The notes under the pieces were generated by a model. That model was not told where the DNA came from. It saw only the letters and a program-made list of their open reading frames with translations, and searched no databases. Shown in pieces: positions 25,833 to 34,267 of a DNA stretch of 36,317 bases (position 1 is the first letter of the stretch; every line of letters starts with the position of its first letter). The position numbers were made by a program, and so were the translations under genes. Where the stretch lies: positions 1 to 36,317 of the forward strand of contig JAJYLL010000046.1 of the NCBI GenBank assembly GCA_021787735.1. Reading direction: 5' to 3'. The DNA comes from Acidobacteriota bacterium (GTDB lineage Bacteria; Acidobacteriota; Terriglobia; UBA7540).

Positions 25833-26207
25833 TTAGACTCCTGTGGCCTGCGTTCCGACAATTAAGCTCTTGGAAACCAGCCACGCTTCAGCGGCGTTCT
25901 GGACGCTGGTAATTTCAGACTGCACGGAGTTTTGATCTGCCGCTGCCAAACTCAACGCCGGTGGATAGAGGTCAAGCGCCGGAATCGAAAGCTGCGCCTG
26001 CGGGGAATTGCCCACTGTCGAAATCGAGAGCGTTCCGCTGACAGGAGGCAGTGCCGTGTTCGTGGACGACAATAGTTCCACGCTGGCCACAATGGTTTTG
26101 TTTACGGGGTCAAGCGTGATGTTCCGCAGCCGTACCTTGTCGAATGCATTCGTCACCCCGCTGCCGGGGGCGCTGGGCACCTGAATCGCGTTGGTCAATG
26201 TAATCAT
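25833..26207 (-). CDS. Small structural protein of the phage-like operon
   Basis: A 124-residue protein; AGGAG 5-6 nt before 26207 sets the start and overlaps the upstream stop at 26216. Begins MITLTNAIQVPSAPGSG and has beta-rich composition (KVRLRNITLDPVNKTIVASVEL) followed by a helical tail (VQSEITSVQNAAEAWLVSKSL). No signal peptide or known catalytic motif. Tight packing between a tail-fibre-like protein and an exported sandwich protein suggests a phage or tail-like structure. The function is unknown. Confidence 0.6.
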   Translation of the reverse strand: MITLTNAIQVPSAPGSGVTNAFDKVRLRNITLDPVNKTIVASVELLSSTNTALPPVSGTLSISTVGNSPQAQLSIPALDLYPPALSLAAADQNSVQSEITSVQNAAEAWLVSKSLIVGTQATGV

Positions 26208-26215
26208 CGTTTCTC

Positions 26216-27036
26216 CTAGAAGACAACAAAGTTGAGTACCGTCGAACCCATCGTGATGGAACCGCTGGTGTTGTTGATGATGGTGAAATTGCAATTGCCT
26301 GCCGTGGGATAAGCTCCCACTGCCAGCATTCCGCTGGTGGACGGGACAAAGCCTGTAATGCCGGTAAACGCCGCGCTGAATGATGCCAGACAGACAGAAC
26401 TGGTGGTCGCTCCCGTGACGGCTACCGAAACCGTGGAAGAACTTGCGCTGGCAATCGTGCCACTGAGCGTCACGGTGCCTTTGTAAACATAGGCGTTGGC
26501 TGTAACAAACTGGCCGCTGGAGTTGGTTCCAACCAGCCCCGCAGAGGTCGGAATGCTGCCGCCGTTCACTTTGACAACGGTGGTTGCCAGTGAACCAGCC
26601 GTGTTGGTCACGTCGCCCGTGTGGGCAGGCTCGGCGGCTGTTGGCAGTGTGGTGGCGTATCCAATCGTGTGCGCCGTGGTGGTTGAAACCGCAAGTTCAT
26701 TCGCTGTGGTGGTGCCGCTGCCATCGCTCACAGTCCCACTACCGCCAGGGGTTGAGCACGTTCCGTCAGAATAGAGGTATCCAGTACATGACCCCGATCC
26801 AAACAAGTTCACAATCGTGGAGTAACTACTCAGCGTCGGCTGCTTGCCGTTAAGCTGGGTCTGAATGCTGGAGGTGGCATCCAAAAAGCCCATAGTCGTG
26901 GGCGAAATGCCGTCAATCGTCAACCCTGAAACGCTGCTGGCCGTCGCGCCCAGTGCCACGTTGGTGGTTCCCATCGTCAATGACGAATTCGCCAGTTCAG
27001 CGTTGGTGATAGACGCCGCTGGAACCGCGAAGGATG
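26216..27036 (-). pseudogene. 5'-truncated phage tail-fibre-like protein
   Basis: About 273 codons of low-complexity Thr/Ser/Gly/Ala-rich sequence typical of tail fibres: ITNAELANSSLTMGTTNVALG, SIQTQLNGKQPTLSSYSTIV, GGSGTVSDGSGTTT, DVTNTAGSLATTVVKVNGG and a C-terminal domain with TAGNCNFTIINNTSG. The open frame continues to 27184 but codons above 27036 lie in REP repeats and the RAYT cassette, so the true N-terminus has been lost. Removing the cassette would join the frame in phase to an open stretch beyond 27742. First gene of the minus-strand phage-like run. Confidence 0.65.
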
Positions 27037-27070
27037 AGCGGGTAGCGCAGAGTTGTTCTGCAACTCTGCG
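27037..27070 (+). repeat. REP unit, left
   Basis: GTAG (27042-27045) followed by CGCAGAGTTG-TTCTG-CAACTCTGCG (27046-27070), a perfect 10-bp stem with 5-nt loop. GTAG beside a hairpin is the REP recognition form for RAYT transposases. Confidence 0.8.
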
Positions 27071-27093
27071 GGTTTTGATCTTAAAGAAGGAGC

Positions 27094-27132
27094 CGCAGAG
27101 TAATCCCGCGGGGCGGGACAACTCTGCGCTAC
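27094..27132 (-). repeat. REP unit, inner left, inverted
   Basis: CGCAGAGT (27094-27101) pairs with ACTCTGCG (27121-27128), with a second inner stem TCCCGC/GCGGGA; CTAC at 27129-27132 is the GTAG foot on the minus strand. With the left unit it forms an inverted REP pair. Confidence 0.7.
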
Positions 27133-27177
27133 GAATTAGCTGTTGTGGTTTTGGGAGGGAGAGATTAATCTTGCCGC

Positions 27178-27699
27178 ATGTCACGACTGCGGCGGCTGGT
27201 ACTGAGCGATCGATATTTCTTTGTGACGTGCAACGTGCAGCAGACGCGGGAAAGCTTGGGGGATGCCGATTTCAGGATACTGGCGCGGGTGATATCGGCG
27301 CGGCGGCTTGAGCACGAATTTCTGCTGACGGCGTGGGTTTTTCTGCCGGACCACTGGCATGGTGTCATCGGCGTGCGATATCCGAAAACGATCTCTCTGG
27401 TGATGGAATCGATCAAAGTAAGCTCTACGCGGCAGATCAACAGCGGGCGCGAGGATGCCGGAAAGCTCTGGCAGGGTCGCTTCTTTGACCGCGCATTGAG
27501 GACGGCGAGGGAGTACAACAGAGCGGTGGAATACATCCACCTGAATCCGGTGCGGCGGGGTTTGGTCGCGAAACCAGAAGATTGGTTCTGGTCCAGTGTG
27601 AAGGAATATTCTGGGTCACTTCGGGACGAAACCACCCGCCATCCCTACCTCCTCATCGACCGCGTGTTGCTACCATCGGATGAGCGAACTCGAATCTGA
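27178..27699 (+). CDS. REP-associated tyrosine transposase (RAYT, IS200/IS605-like Y1)
   Basis: A 173-residue protein with the RAYT hallmarks: HUH motif PDHWHG (His59, His61), catalytic Tyr119 in VEYIHLNPVRRGLV, and N-terminal RRLVLSDRYFFVTCNVQ. RAYTs cut and rejoin single-stranded REP DNA at GTAG-hairpin sequences. REP units flank it on both sides. The reading frame is intact and the key residues present, so it may be active. Upstream GGGAGGGAGAG is about 15 nt before the ATG, somewhat far. Start at 27178 gives a family-length protein. Confidence 0.93.
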   Translation: MSRLRRLVLSDRYFFVTCNVQQTRESLGDADFRILARVISARRLEHEFLLTAWVFLPDHWHGVIGVRYPKTISLVMESIKVSSTRQINSGREDAGKLWQGRFFDRALRTAREYNRAVEYIHLNPVRRGLVAKPEDWFWSSVKEYSGSLRDETTRHPYLLIDRVLLPSDERTRI

Positions 27700-27708
27700 T
27701 ACGAAAAA

Positions 27709-27742
27709 CCGCAGAGTTACAGAACAACTCTGCGCTACCCGC
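27709..27742 (-). repeat. REP unit, right, inverted
   Basis: CGCAGAGTT (27710-27718) pairs with AACTCTGCG (27726-27734); CTAC (27735-27738) is the GTAG foot on the minus strand. It matches the left unit inverted with a single mismatch. Confidence 0.8.
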
Positions 27743-27808
27743 TATGCGGAAGCCGCTGAAACGCCGGTAGGACTGGGACAGATATACTCGTCATACGAGT
27801 CATTCGAG

Positions 27809-27943
27809 ATGACGGGTAGAATTCTACTTTTTAGCGTACCCTTCGTGAAAGGATACATGAGCGGGGTGCGAGCGGCCACCCAGGCGCTCAATCAATACGA
27901 CTCAGCTGTTGCGCAATGTCAAACAACATATAGGTACTACTAA
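27809..27943 (+). CDS. Putative 44-residue protein coupled to the next gene
   Basis: ATG at 27809; the stop overlaps the next start as TAATG (27941-27945), suggesting translational coupling. The longer frame begins inside the RAYT cassette and is probably artificial. No clear ribosome site. MTGRILLFSVPFVKGYMSGV may be membrane-associated. An opposing minus-strand frame is also open here, so this call is weak. Confidence 0.35.
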   Translation: MTGRILLFSVPFVKGYMSGVRAATQALNQYDSAVAQCQTTYRYY

Positions 27944-28770
27944 TGTCCAATAAAATTTTGTGGTGGGTCGGAAAATTCATCGTGAGGTGGAGTATAGGCT
28001 TCCTGCTCTTGGGTTGGGCACTTTACAGTCTCTTCCACGATTCTTCGTTGCTTCGCGCAAGCTCCGGGATTACCTTCATTTCCATCGCCGCTCTTTTGGG
28101 CGCATTTTCTGTCTCCACGCAGCACGAGTGGAAAATTCTTAACGGTGCCTTTCAGGTCTTTTTGGTCGGCCTGTTAAGTTACTTTGCGCCGTGGCATGCC
28201 GGCACGTCGTTTGGATACTGGGCTGTCGTACTGGCAGTTGGGGCCTGCTTACTATTCGTAGCACTTGTCTTCGGTCTTCTCTCGTTCCCGGTCCTTCTAG
28301 CCACGTCCCCCCGCACGGGACCACAAAGGGAACTCGGCACACGCATTTACTGGGCTTGCTTTGCTGCGCTCCTTGTCGCTTTGGCCATTGGTGGGGCTTT
28401 AGCGTACACTGCGTATTCGACAAGCGGTTCAGCAATCCGGATGGGTTGGGGTCCATATAGCTATGCGTTGTTTTTTGTGGGGGTCTTCTCTGGAACGTTA
28501 GCAATACTTCTAGTGCCTCCAGTGAAGTCACTGCCTCGTCCTCGTCTGGATAGATTGCAGAGGTTTTTGCCGTGGCCTGTCGGGGCATTTCTAATCTTGG
28601 GTGCGATCGAAGTGCACCTTAGTGGGCGCGGCTGGACGATTTACCTGCTACCCCTCATTGCTTTCGTGGGCTCTTGCGTCGCGTTTTATCGAGCCCTTCA
28701 ACTCGTGAAAATTCCACCGGAAGCCCAGACAACAGTCTCTACGGGCGTTTTAGACGCCCCTAGTACTTAG
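27943..28770 (+). CDS. Polytopic membrane protein of unknown function
   Basis: A 275-residue protein with about eight hydrophobic segments (near 12-31, 40-58, 68-85, 90-116, 133-154, 171-191, 206-221 and 229-250). Loops are short, with basic residues in several (SPRTGPQRELGTR, KSLPRPRLDRLQ). No transporter or enzyme motif seen. It starts at TAATG with the small upstream frame. Codon use is less GC-biased than in neighbouring metabolic genes, fitting an accessory region beside a RAYT insertion. No function assigned. Confidence 0.65.
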   Translation: MSNKILWWVGKFIVRWSIGFLLLGWALYSLFHDSSLLRASSGITFISIAALLGAFSVSTQHEWKILNGAFQVFLVGLLSYFAPWHAGTSFGYWAVVLAVGACLLFVALVFGLLSFPVLLATSPRTGPQRELGTRIYWACFAALLVALAIGGALAYTAYSTSGSAIRMGWGPYSYALFFVGVFSGTLAILLVPPVKSLPRPRLDRLQRFLPWPVGAFLILGAIEVHLSGRGWTIYLLPLIAFVGSCVAFYRALQLVKIPPEAQTTVSTGVLDAPST

Positions 28771-29234
28771 AAACCGGCAGGCTATGGCAATTGATCTTAG
28801 CGGGTAGGCACGGACAGCGCTTTCCTTCTCTGCGATCAGCGAAGCTGAGGGGGGTTAAAATGGCGCGGTGCAGGAGTCGCAGCATGATGGCAGCAATCGG
28901 CTGTATTCAAGCTGGGGATTTTGTTCCTTGAAGGACACATCGATCATTGCAAAGGATCGGTTGGAATGAATTCAGGCAAGTGCCTCTCGCTTCGCGAGAT
29001 CGCAGACGCTCAAAACCGAAAATCTGCACCAGCCCCGCTGAAAAGCCAAAATCAAAAAAATCAACAAAACCAAGTGCGCAGGACATGAAGGCCCGCGCTA
29101 CAGAGCCGCAAGCTGATTGACAGCGCGAAATGCGCTTTGATACGCTTAAAAACTGCATGCGGCGTCTTTGGGAACCGGCGCCAAATGTGGGGGCAACGTC
29201 GGTTCGGGCATCTGGACGCTGTGGGAGGAACACC
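28771..29234. other. Regulatory region before the polysaccharide export gene
   Basis: No gene recognised in about 460 bp. Contains the candidate promoter at 29117-29146 with an inverted repeat in its spacer. An open frame begins at 29130 upstream of the chosen start, without a ribosome site. Confidence 0.5.
29117..29146 (+). promoter_or_regulatory. Candidate promoter with operator-like dyad
   Basis: TTGACA (29117-29122), an 18-bp spacer and TACGCT (29141-29146). The dyad AGCGC-GAAAT-GCGCT (29122-29136) occupies the spacer, where a repressor or MerR-type activator would act. It lies about 90 nt before the export-protein ATG. Confidence 0.45.
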
Positions 29235-30305
29235 ATGAAGCCATTCATAAGATCTTGCGCGCCGACGGCGTTTGCCGTGATTCTAGCGCTGTGCGCGGCC
29301 GGAACAGTACGCCTGTCTGCACAGGACCTGGAAAGGGTTGGGCCAGTTCCTCCCGGAACCCGCACCGAAACCAAGCAGGCTACTCAGAAACCGGCGGATG
29401 TTCCTGCGGCCACTACAGCGAGCGGTTCCGCCTCAGACTATGTAATCGGCCCTGAAGATGTCCTCCAGATAACGGTTTTTGACGTGCCGGACCTCAACCA
29501 GACCGTTCGAGTTGCCAATGATGGGACAATCGCCATGCCCCTGCTGGGCCGCATGCAGGCGTCGGGATTGACGGCCGACCAGTTACGCGACCAACTCCAA
29601 ACAGCCTTGGGGAAAAACCTCGTCCAGAACCCGCAGGTGAGTGTTTTCGTCCAGCAGTTTCAGGCCCGCCCCGTCTCCATCGTCGGTGCGGTTGAAAAAC
29701 CGGGGCTTTACCAGATCACGGGACCACGCTCGCTGGTGGAAATGCTCTCCCTTGCTGGAGGGCTTGCCAGACGGAGCACAGCGCCGGCAGGCAAATACGT
29801 TTACATCACGCGGTCCGGCGGCTTCGGCAATCTCAAGCTCGTTCCGGGAATGCGGGAAATTGCTCCCGACAAAATCGCCATCGATCTTCACGATTTGCTG
29901 TATGCCCAGGCAGTTGGACTGAATATTCCAATCCAGTCTCACGACATTATCGCCGTCGCCAAAGCCGATGTTATCTACGTAGCCGGCAACGGTGTCAGAA
30001 AGCCGGGTGGTTTTGTTCTGGAGGATCGCGACTCCGTGACGGTTGTCCGGGCGCTGGCAATGGCGCAAGGATTTGCACCAAACGCAGAGAAGCATCAGGC
30101 CCGCATCATTCATACGAAGGCTGATGGCTCCCGTGTCGAAACGTATATCGACATCGAAAAGGTTATCAGAGACAAGGCCCCCGATCCGGTCCTGGCTGCC
30201 AATGACATCCTGTACGTGCCATCGAGCACAAGCAAGGCCGCGGCCAAAAAGACCGTGCAGGCCATCGTCCAAACCGTGAGCGGCTTTCTGATTTTCCATC
30301 CCTAG
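29235..30305 (+). CDS. Wza-type polysaccharide export protein with SLBB domains
   Basis: A 356-residue protein; GGAGG 6-7 nt before 29235 sets the start. Signal peptide about 1-30. The Poly_export domain begins at DYVIGPEDVLQITVFDVPDLNQTVRVANDG (two blocks), followed by SLBB-type repeats (VSIVGAVEKPGLYQI and VIYVAGNGVRKPGGFVLED). No lipobox Cys is apparent, unlike E. coli Wza. The family forms the outer-membrane or periplasmic channel for exopolysaccharide. No tyrosine kinase (Wzc) or glycosyltransferase is adjacent; the next gene is TonB-like, so the rest of the export machinery must be elsewhere. Confidence 0.88.
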   Translation: MKPFIRSCAPTAFAVILALCAAGTVRLSAQDLERVGPVPPGTRTETKQATQKPADVPAATTASGSASDYVIGPEDVLQITVFDVPDLNQTVRVANDGTIAMPLLGRMQASGLTADQLRDQLQTALGKNLVQNPQVSVFVQQFQARPVSIVGAVEKPGLYQITGPRSLVEMLSLAGGLARRSTAPAGKYVYITRSGGFGNLKLVPGMREIAPDKIAIDLHDLLYAQAVGLNIPIQSHDIIAVAKADVIYVAGNGVRKPGGFVLEDRDSVTVVRALAMAQGFAPNAEKHQARIIHTKADGSRVETYIDIEKVIRDKAPDPVLAANDILYVPSSTSKAAAKKTVQAIVQTVSGFLIFHP

Positions 30306-30737
30306 GCCTCATTTAAACGCAAGTTTCCGGTTTCGCCATGCTTCTCCCGGTGAATGTCATGAAGTTGGGGGGAGCAATCGCTTCAGCAGATCCAAAGCGG
30401 GTTTCTGCAAGAATGGAGACCGGAAACCACGCCCATAGCCGAGAACCCAGAGTCCCGCCGACCTGCAAACCGGAAAATTCGTGCACACTAGTACGAATTT
30501 GTGTTCCTTAAAACACTCACATATGCACGTCAGGTGTTCCGAAGTTGAGACAAGTTTCCTGTACGCGCTGAGATTCCCATTCTGCAAGTGCTTGAACCGA
30601 TTGATGATTAAGACGTCAGCAATCAAATTCATAATGAAAGGAACCCGACTTGCTATATACTGGTGTTCCGCTGCGGGAGGGGGACCTGCAATCGTGGAGC
30701 ATAAAGGCAAATAGAGTTACGTGGGAACTATAGAATA
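30306..30737. other. Intergenic region before the TonB-like gene
   Basis: About 430 bp, AT-richer than the flanks, with no recognised gene. TGCTATATA (30651-30659) resembles an extended -10 element 79 nt before the start; no clear -35. Confidence 0.45.
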
Positions 30738-32633
30738 ATGGCGCCAGACAAAGCGCCACAACTCCACCTATTGTCGCATGAACCCCGGCGCAAGGCGCTC
30801 ACCGGAGGTCTTGCGACGCTGCTGAGCAAGGCTCCTGCCTTGAGGGACCCGTCTGCCTCGGGCCAGAACGGCAACGGCAACAACCACAAGAGTCCTCAAA
30901 TCAATCTGCTATCACCAGAACCGCGGCACAAAGTCATCACTGGTGGTCTGGCAACCCTGCTTCGCAGAGATCCGGTTTTGCCGGCATCGGTTCCTCAAAA
31001 CATTGCTGGAAACGGCCATCGCGTACCGGGCTTCAAATTGCTTACGCACGAACCGCGCCGTAAAGCTATCCAAAGCGGGTTCAAGTCCTTATTTCTAAAG
31101 AACCCTCCGCCGCAGCCCTTGATCATTGGCCAGGAGGAGGTAGGTGCTAAAGGCGGGCCAAAGCTTACTGCGTTCATTTCCTCCTGTCTGCTTCATTTTT
31201 CCATCGTCTTTTTCCTGCTGGAAGTGCCGTTCGCGCTCTTGGTGCCCCAACCGTCCCATGACATTCGCCTGCCCAAGATTGTTTATGAATTCCACGAAAT
31301 TCAACTGCCCAGGGACTTGCCTTCAGTGAAGCCGCCAGGGCCCGGTGGACAGCCCGGCAAAGGGACGGAACCGAAAAAGCCTCCGGCAAAGGGAAGCACA
31401 GGGTACCACCCGACCGTAACGGTCGTCTCAAATCCGCCAAACCCGGACAACAATTTCCAGACGATTATTCAGCCGCGCGTAAACCCGTTGAAGCGGATTA
31501 ATGTCAACCTGCGTCTCCCTAACGTGGTGCTCAGCGGATCGCTGCCCGTTCCCGGACCACCGCCAGAGGTCCCGCCCCCACCGATGAAGCTTTCGGTCCC
31601 ATCCACACTGAAATCTTTGACGATTCCCAAGGCATCGGTTGTTTCGGTAAACGCTCCGGACTTGTCCATTCCGGCTTCTGATATGCCGAATATGCCGGCA
31701 ATTCCTGTTCCGCCGCCACCACTGCCACCCTTGCAACACGCTAAGGCCGCCCCGAAAAGTATAGACCTTACGGCGATCGCAACGCAGGGCGTGCAAGCCA
31801 CTTCCAACGGGTCTGTAGCAAGCCTGCTGTCGCTCAGCATGACTCCAGGCCCGCCAACAGAGAAGCTGAGTGTCCCTGCGGGAAACCGTTACGGAGCATT
31901 TACGATCTCACCCTCAGGAACAAAGCCGGGAACACCCAACGGCAGTGAAAATGGAAGCCTATCAGGCGGCACGGGAGGCGCCGGAAATGGAGGCGATGCC
32001 AGCACCGGAACCGGCACGGGCCACATTGGCGGAGGTGGTGGCGGCACAGCCACCAGCGGGCTGACTGTTTCCACCAGCGGAAGCCCCACAGCCGCAGGGA
32101 CCGCCAACAACACTCTGCCGGCAAGCACACTTGCAAGACTCGTGTACCCCATTCTTCGGCCGCCGCCGAAGAACCGCTTTGCCATGGTTGTAACCGCAGG
32201 GCCCGTGGGAGGCGGAGGACTTCACGTGTTCGGTGTCCTCAAGGGCGGGAAGGTCTATACCATCTTTCTGCCCATGCCGTTAAAGAACTGGATCCTGCAA
32301 TACTCCATGGTGAACAACCCGAAAGCTGCCCCGCCGGTGCAAAGGAACGGCGCAACGCTTCAAATCGAATTCGGAATCGTTCCGCCGGCTGTTGACACGC
32401 GCTTCGACTTCCACCGTCCAAGCCTTACCCCGGAAGAAAAGAAGCGGATGATCATTCTGCACGGTTTCATCGGCGCGGACGGCTCGGTGGAAAAGCTGAC
32501 GGTTTACAAGGGAGTTCAAAACATCGCTGACCAAGCTGCCGTGGCCGCGTTTTCGAAGTGGAAGTTCCAGCCCGCCGTTAAAAACGGCAGACCGATTCCA
32601 ATCGAGATTCTTCTGGGAATCCCTCTCAGCTAA
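30738..32633 (+). CDS. TonB-family energy transducer with repeated cytoplasmic motif
   Basis: A 631-residue protein. Residues 1-140 precede the single membrane segment (about 142-168) and carry three copies of LLSxEPRRKxxxGGLxxLL at 9-29, 55-75 and 99-119. A Pro-rich stretch follows, 195-215 and 300-350 (PPGPGGQPGKG; VPPPPLPPLQ), then a Gly/Ser/Thr linker to about 450. The C-terminal TonB domain ends ILHGFIGADGSVEKLTVYKG...AFSKWKFQPAVKNGRPIPIEILLGIPL. TonB proteins pass proton-motive energy to outer-membrane receptors; no ExbBD or receptor is adjacent. Much longer than E. coli TonB (about 239 residues), and the N-terminal extension is of unknown purpose. The ribosome site is weak. Confidence 0.85.
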   Translation: MAPDKAPQLHLLSHEPRRKALTGGLATLLSKAPALRDPSASGQNGNGNNHKSPQINLLSPEPRHKVITGGLATLLRRDPVLPASVPQNIAGNGHRVPGFKLLTHEPRRKAIQSGFKSLFLKNPPPQPLIIGQEEVGAKGGPKLTAFISSCLLHFSIVFFLLEVPFALLVPQPSHDIRLPKIVYEFHEIQLPRDLPSVKPPGPGGQPGKGTEPKKPPAKGSTGYHPTVTVVSNPPNPDNNFQTIIQPRVNPLKRINVNLRLPNVVLSGSLPVPGPPPEVPPPPMKLSVPSTLKSLTIPKASVVSVNAPDLSIPASDMPNMPAIPVPPPPLPPLQHAKAAPKSIDLTAIATQGVQATSNGSVASLLSLSMTPGPPTEKLSVPAGNRYGAFTISPSGTKPGTPNGSENGSLSGGTGGAGNGGDASTGTGTGHIGGGGGGTATSGLTVSTSGSPTAAGTANNTLPASTLARLVYPILRPPPKNRFAMVVTAGPVGGGGLHVFGVLKGGKVYTIFLPMPLKNWILQYSMVNNPKAAPPVQRNGATLQIEFGIVPPAVDTRFDFHRPSLTPEEKKRMIILHGFIGADGSVEKLTVYKGVQNIADQAAVAAFSKWKFQPAVKNGRPIPIEILLGIPLS

Positions 32634-32777
32634 GGCTCAATTCTCTTCCCCGCTCCCTTGGCTACTTTGGACATTTGATTCTCAACCTGCAGGGTGTCCC
32701 CGCTCACATTCGTGCGCAGTTTGGCTGGCACCGATGGGGGACCCCATTCCCCAGGCATGACAGATCAGTTCATAGGC

Positions 32778-33842
32778 CTAACGCGCCGTTGCGCTCCACG
32801 CTTGGGTAAAGAACCGCACCCAGTTGCCGTGCATCACGCCCTCAATGTCGCTTTCGGCGTATCCCTTTCCCTTTAGCATTGCTGGAATTCGTTGCAAATC
32901 TGCAATCGTCTCAAGGTCGCTCGGAGACTGCTCTCTGCCGAACCCACCGTCCAAATCGCTGCCAATCGCAATGTGTCGGGCATTCCCCGCTAGTTGGCAG
33001 ATGTGGTCCATGTGGTCCGTCACCATCCGGAGCTTGATCTGGTTATTGTCCGTCTCTCCGCGAACGTAGTCCGGCCACAGCATCCAGGAATCCAGCACGC
33101 CGCCGATCACAGCGTCCCGCGCAATCAGTGCCTTGATCTGTTCATCTGCGAATTGACGCTGGCCAGGAACAAGCGAACGGCAGTTGTTATGGCTGGCAAG
33201 CACCCTGCCATGAAATGATTCCATCACCTGCCAGAAACCTTTGTCCGTCAGGTGAGTGACATCCACGATCACCCCCAGTTGTTCGAAGGCCTTCAACAGC
33301 TCAAATCCTTTCGGCGTCAGCCCGTCCGTCCCAGAAGTTCCTTCACCGTAGAGGCCGGTTCCATAATGCGTCAGCCCGACCACGCGCAGGCCTTTTTCCC
33401 ACCATCTGACGGCGTCGTCCGGCGAAAGGATCGGCTCCGCACCTTCCATGCTCAGGATGTATCCAATTGCGTCCCGCGAGCCCTTCCGCCAAGCGTCAAG
33501 ATGGTTCTGGATATCGTTCGGATTGCGGAGCATGCGCATCTGTCCCCGCTCCTCCATAATCCGGTAGTAATTCCGCTGGCCGTGCCCCATGGCGGAGGCG
33601 ATTTCCTGGCTCCTCCAGTCGAGCAACTCCTGGTTAGCTTTGGTGCACCGCGCCAGAACAGTAGCCAGGCAGATGGCCACATCGCCCCGCCGCATTTCCG
33701 GAAAACAGACCGTGTTTGCGCCGCGCCGGCGGTCTTCCATGCCAACCTCTGTGCGCCGGATTTCCTCTATGGGCGTCGTCAGGTCGCGGTTCCAGTTCAA
33801 TGCATTCCAGGCTAAATCGAGATGCGAATCAACAATGATCAT
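32778..33842 (-). CDS. Membrane dipeptidase-like metallopeptidase (peptidase M19)
   Basis: A 354-residue protein. Start 33842 has AGAGGAC upstream; the longer frame opening at 33872 does not. Zinc ligands: His7-x-Asp9 in IIVDSHLDLAWN, a glutamate in SMEGAEPI, and histidines in DVTHLTDKG and LASHNNCRS; GSDLDGGFG closes the site. No signal peptide, so the bacterial form is probably cytoplasmic. M19 enzymes cleave dipeptides, and some relatives act on D-amino acid dipeptides. Family length is normal. It is convergent with the TonB-like gene and divergent from the second sulfatase. Confidence 0.88.
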   Translation of the reverse strand: MIIVDSHLDLAWNALNWNRDLTTPIEEIRRTEVGMEDRRRGANTVCFPEMRRGDVAICLATVLARCTKANQELLDWRSQEIASAMGHGQRNYYRIMEERGQMRMLRNPNDIQNHLDAWRKGSRDAIGYILSMEGAEPILSPDDAVRWWEKGLRVVGLTHYGTGLYGEGTSGTDGLTPKGFELLKAFEQLGVIVDVTHLTDKGFWQVMESFHGRVLASHNNCRSLVPGQRQFADEQIKALIARDAVIGGVLDSWMLWPDYVRGETDNNQIKLRMVTDHMDHICQLAGNARHIAIGSDLDGGFGREQSPSDLETIADLQRIPAMLKGKGYAESDIEGVMHGNWVRFFTQAWSATAR

Positions 33843-34267
33843 TCCAGTCCTCTGTCCTTTCTCCTTACCCAAATCGGTAAATTACCCGCCAAATCAACAC
33901 CTCTTTCGGTACAACACAGGGCGCTCACCGGATATTCCGCCTCCAGCTTCCAGATATCATAGTTGAATTTCACAAAGAGTTCCTGCCACACCATGCCCTC
34001 ATCTGTTCGATAAGAGCATACAACCGCTTGTTTACGCCAACCCTTCCAAGCGGCCGGCCAACGCCCGCATTCCGCAAACGGTTGACGGGCATTCTGCACG
34101 CTGAGGATGTTCCAACACTAATCCATATGTTGACACATCAGCCGCGCCGGAATATTTTCTTTAGGGGTAACTTCAGCATCTTTCACCCAAGGTCGTGACA
34201 TTACTATCAGACACCGCAGGTCACGCGTGATCGGCTTGCACATAGACTTCATAAAGGGAGTAAGGAA
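33843..34267. other. Divergent spacer between dipeptidase and sulfatase genes
   Basis: Holds the sulfatase promoter (34130-34158). A minus-strand frame around 33900-34010 (including VWQELFVKFNYDIWKLEAEYP) looks protein-like but has no start and matches nothing I can name; it may be a gene remnant. Confidence 0.45.
34130..34158 (+). promoter_or_regulatory. Sigma-70-type promoter for the second sulfatase
   Basis: TTGACA (34130-34135), a 17-bp spacer and TATTTT (34153-34158), 109 nt before the ATG. Consensus -35 and spacing; four of six -10 positions match. Confidence 0.55.

Larger units (their letters stand above)
27037..27742 (+). mobile_element. RAYT cassette bounded by REP inverted repeats
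   Basis: A 34-bp sequence at 27037-27070 recurs inverted at 27709-27742 with one mismatch. It encloses an extra inverted REP (27094-27132) and a REP-associated tyrosine transposase. The unit inserts in a tail-fibre-like gene; an ATG trinucleotide at each edge could be a target duplication or chance. Confidence 0.8.

Noticed and set aside
26865..27311. Plus-strand frame spanning the tail-fibre gene and RAYT
   Set aside because: Antisense and chimeric across the REP units; no start signal.
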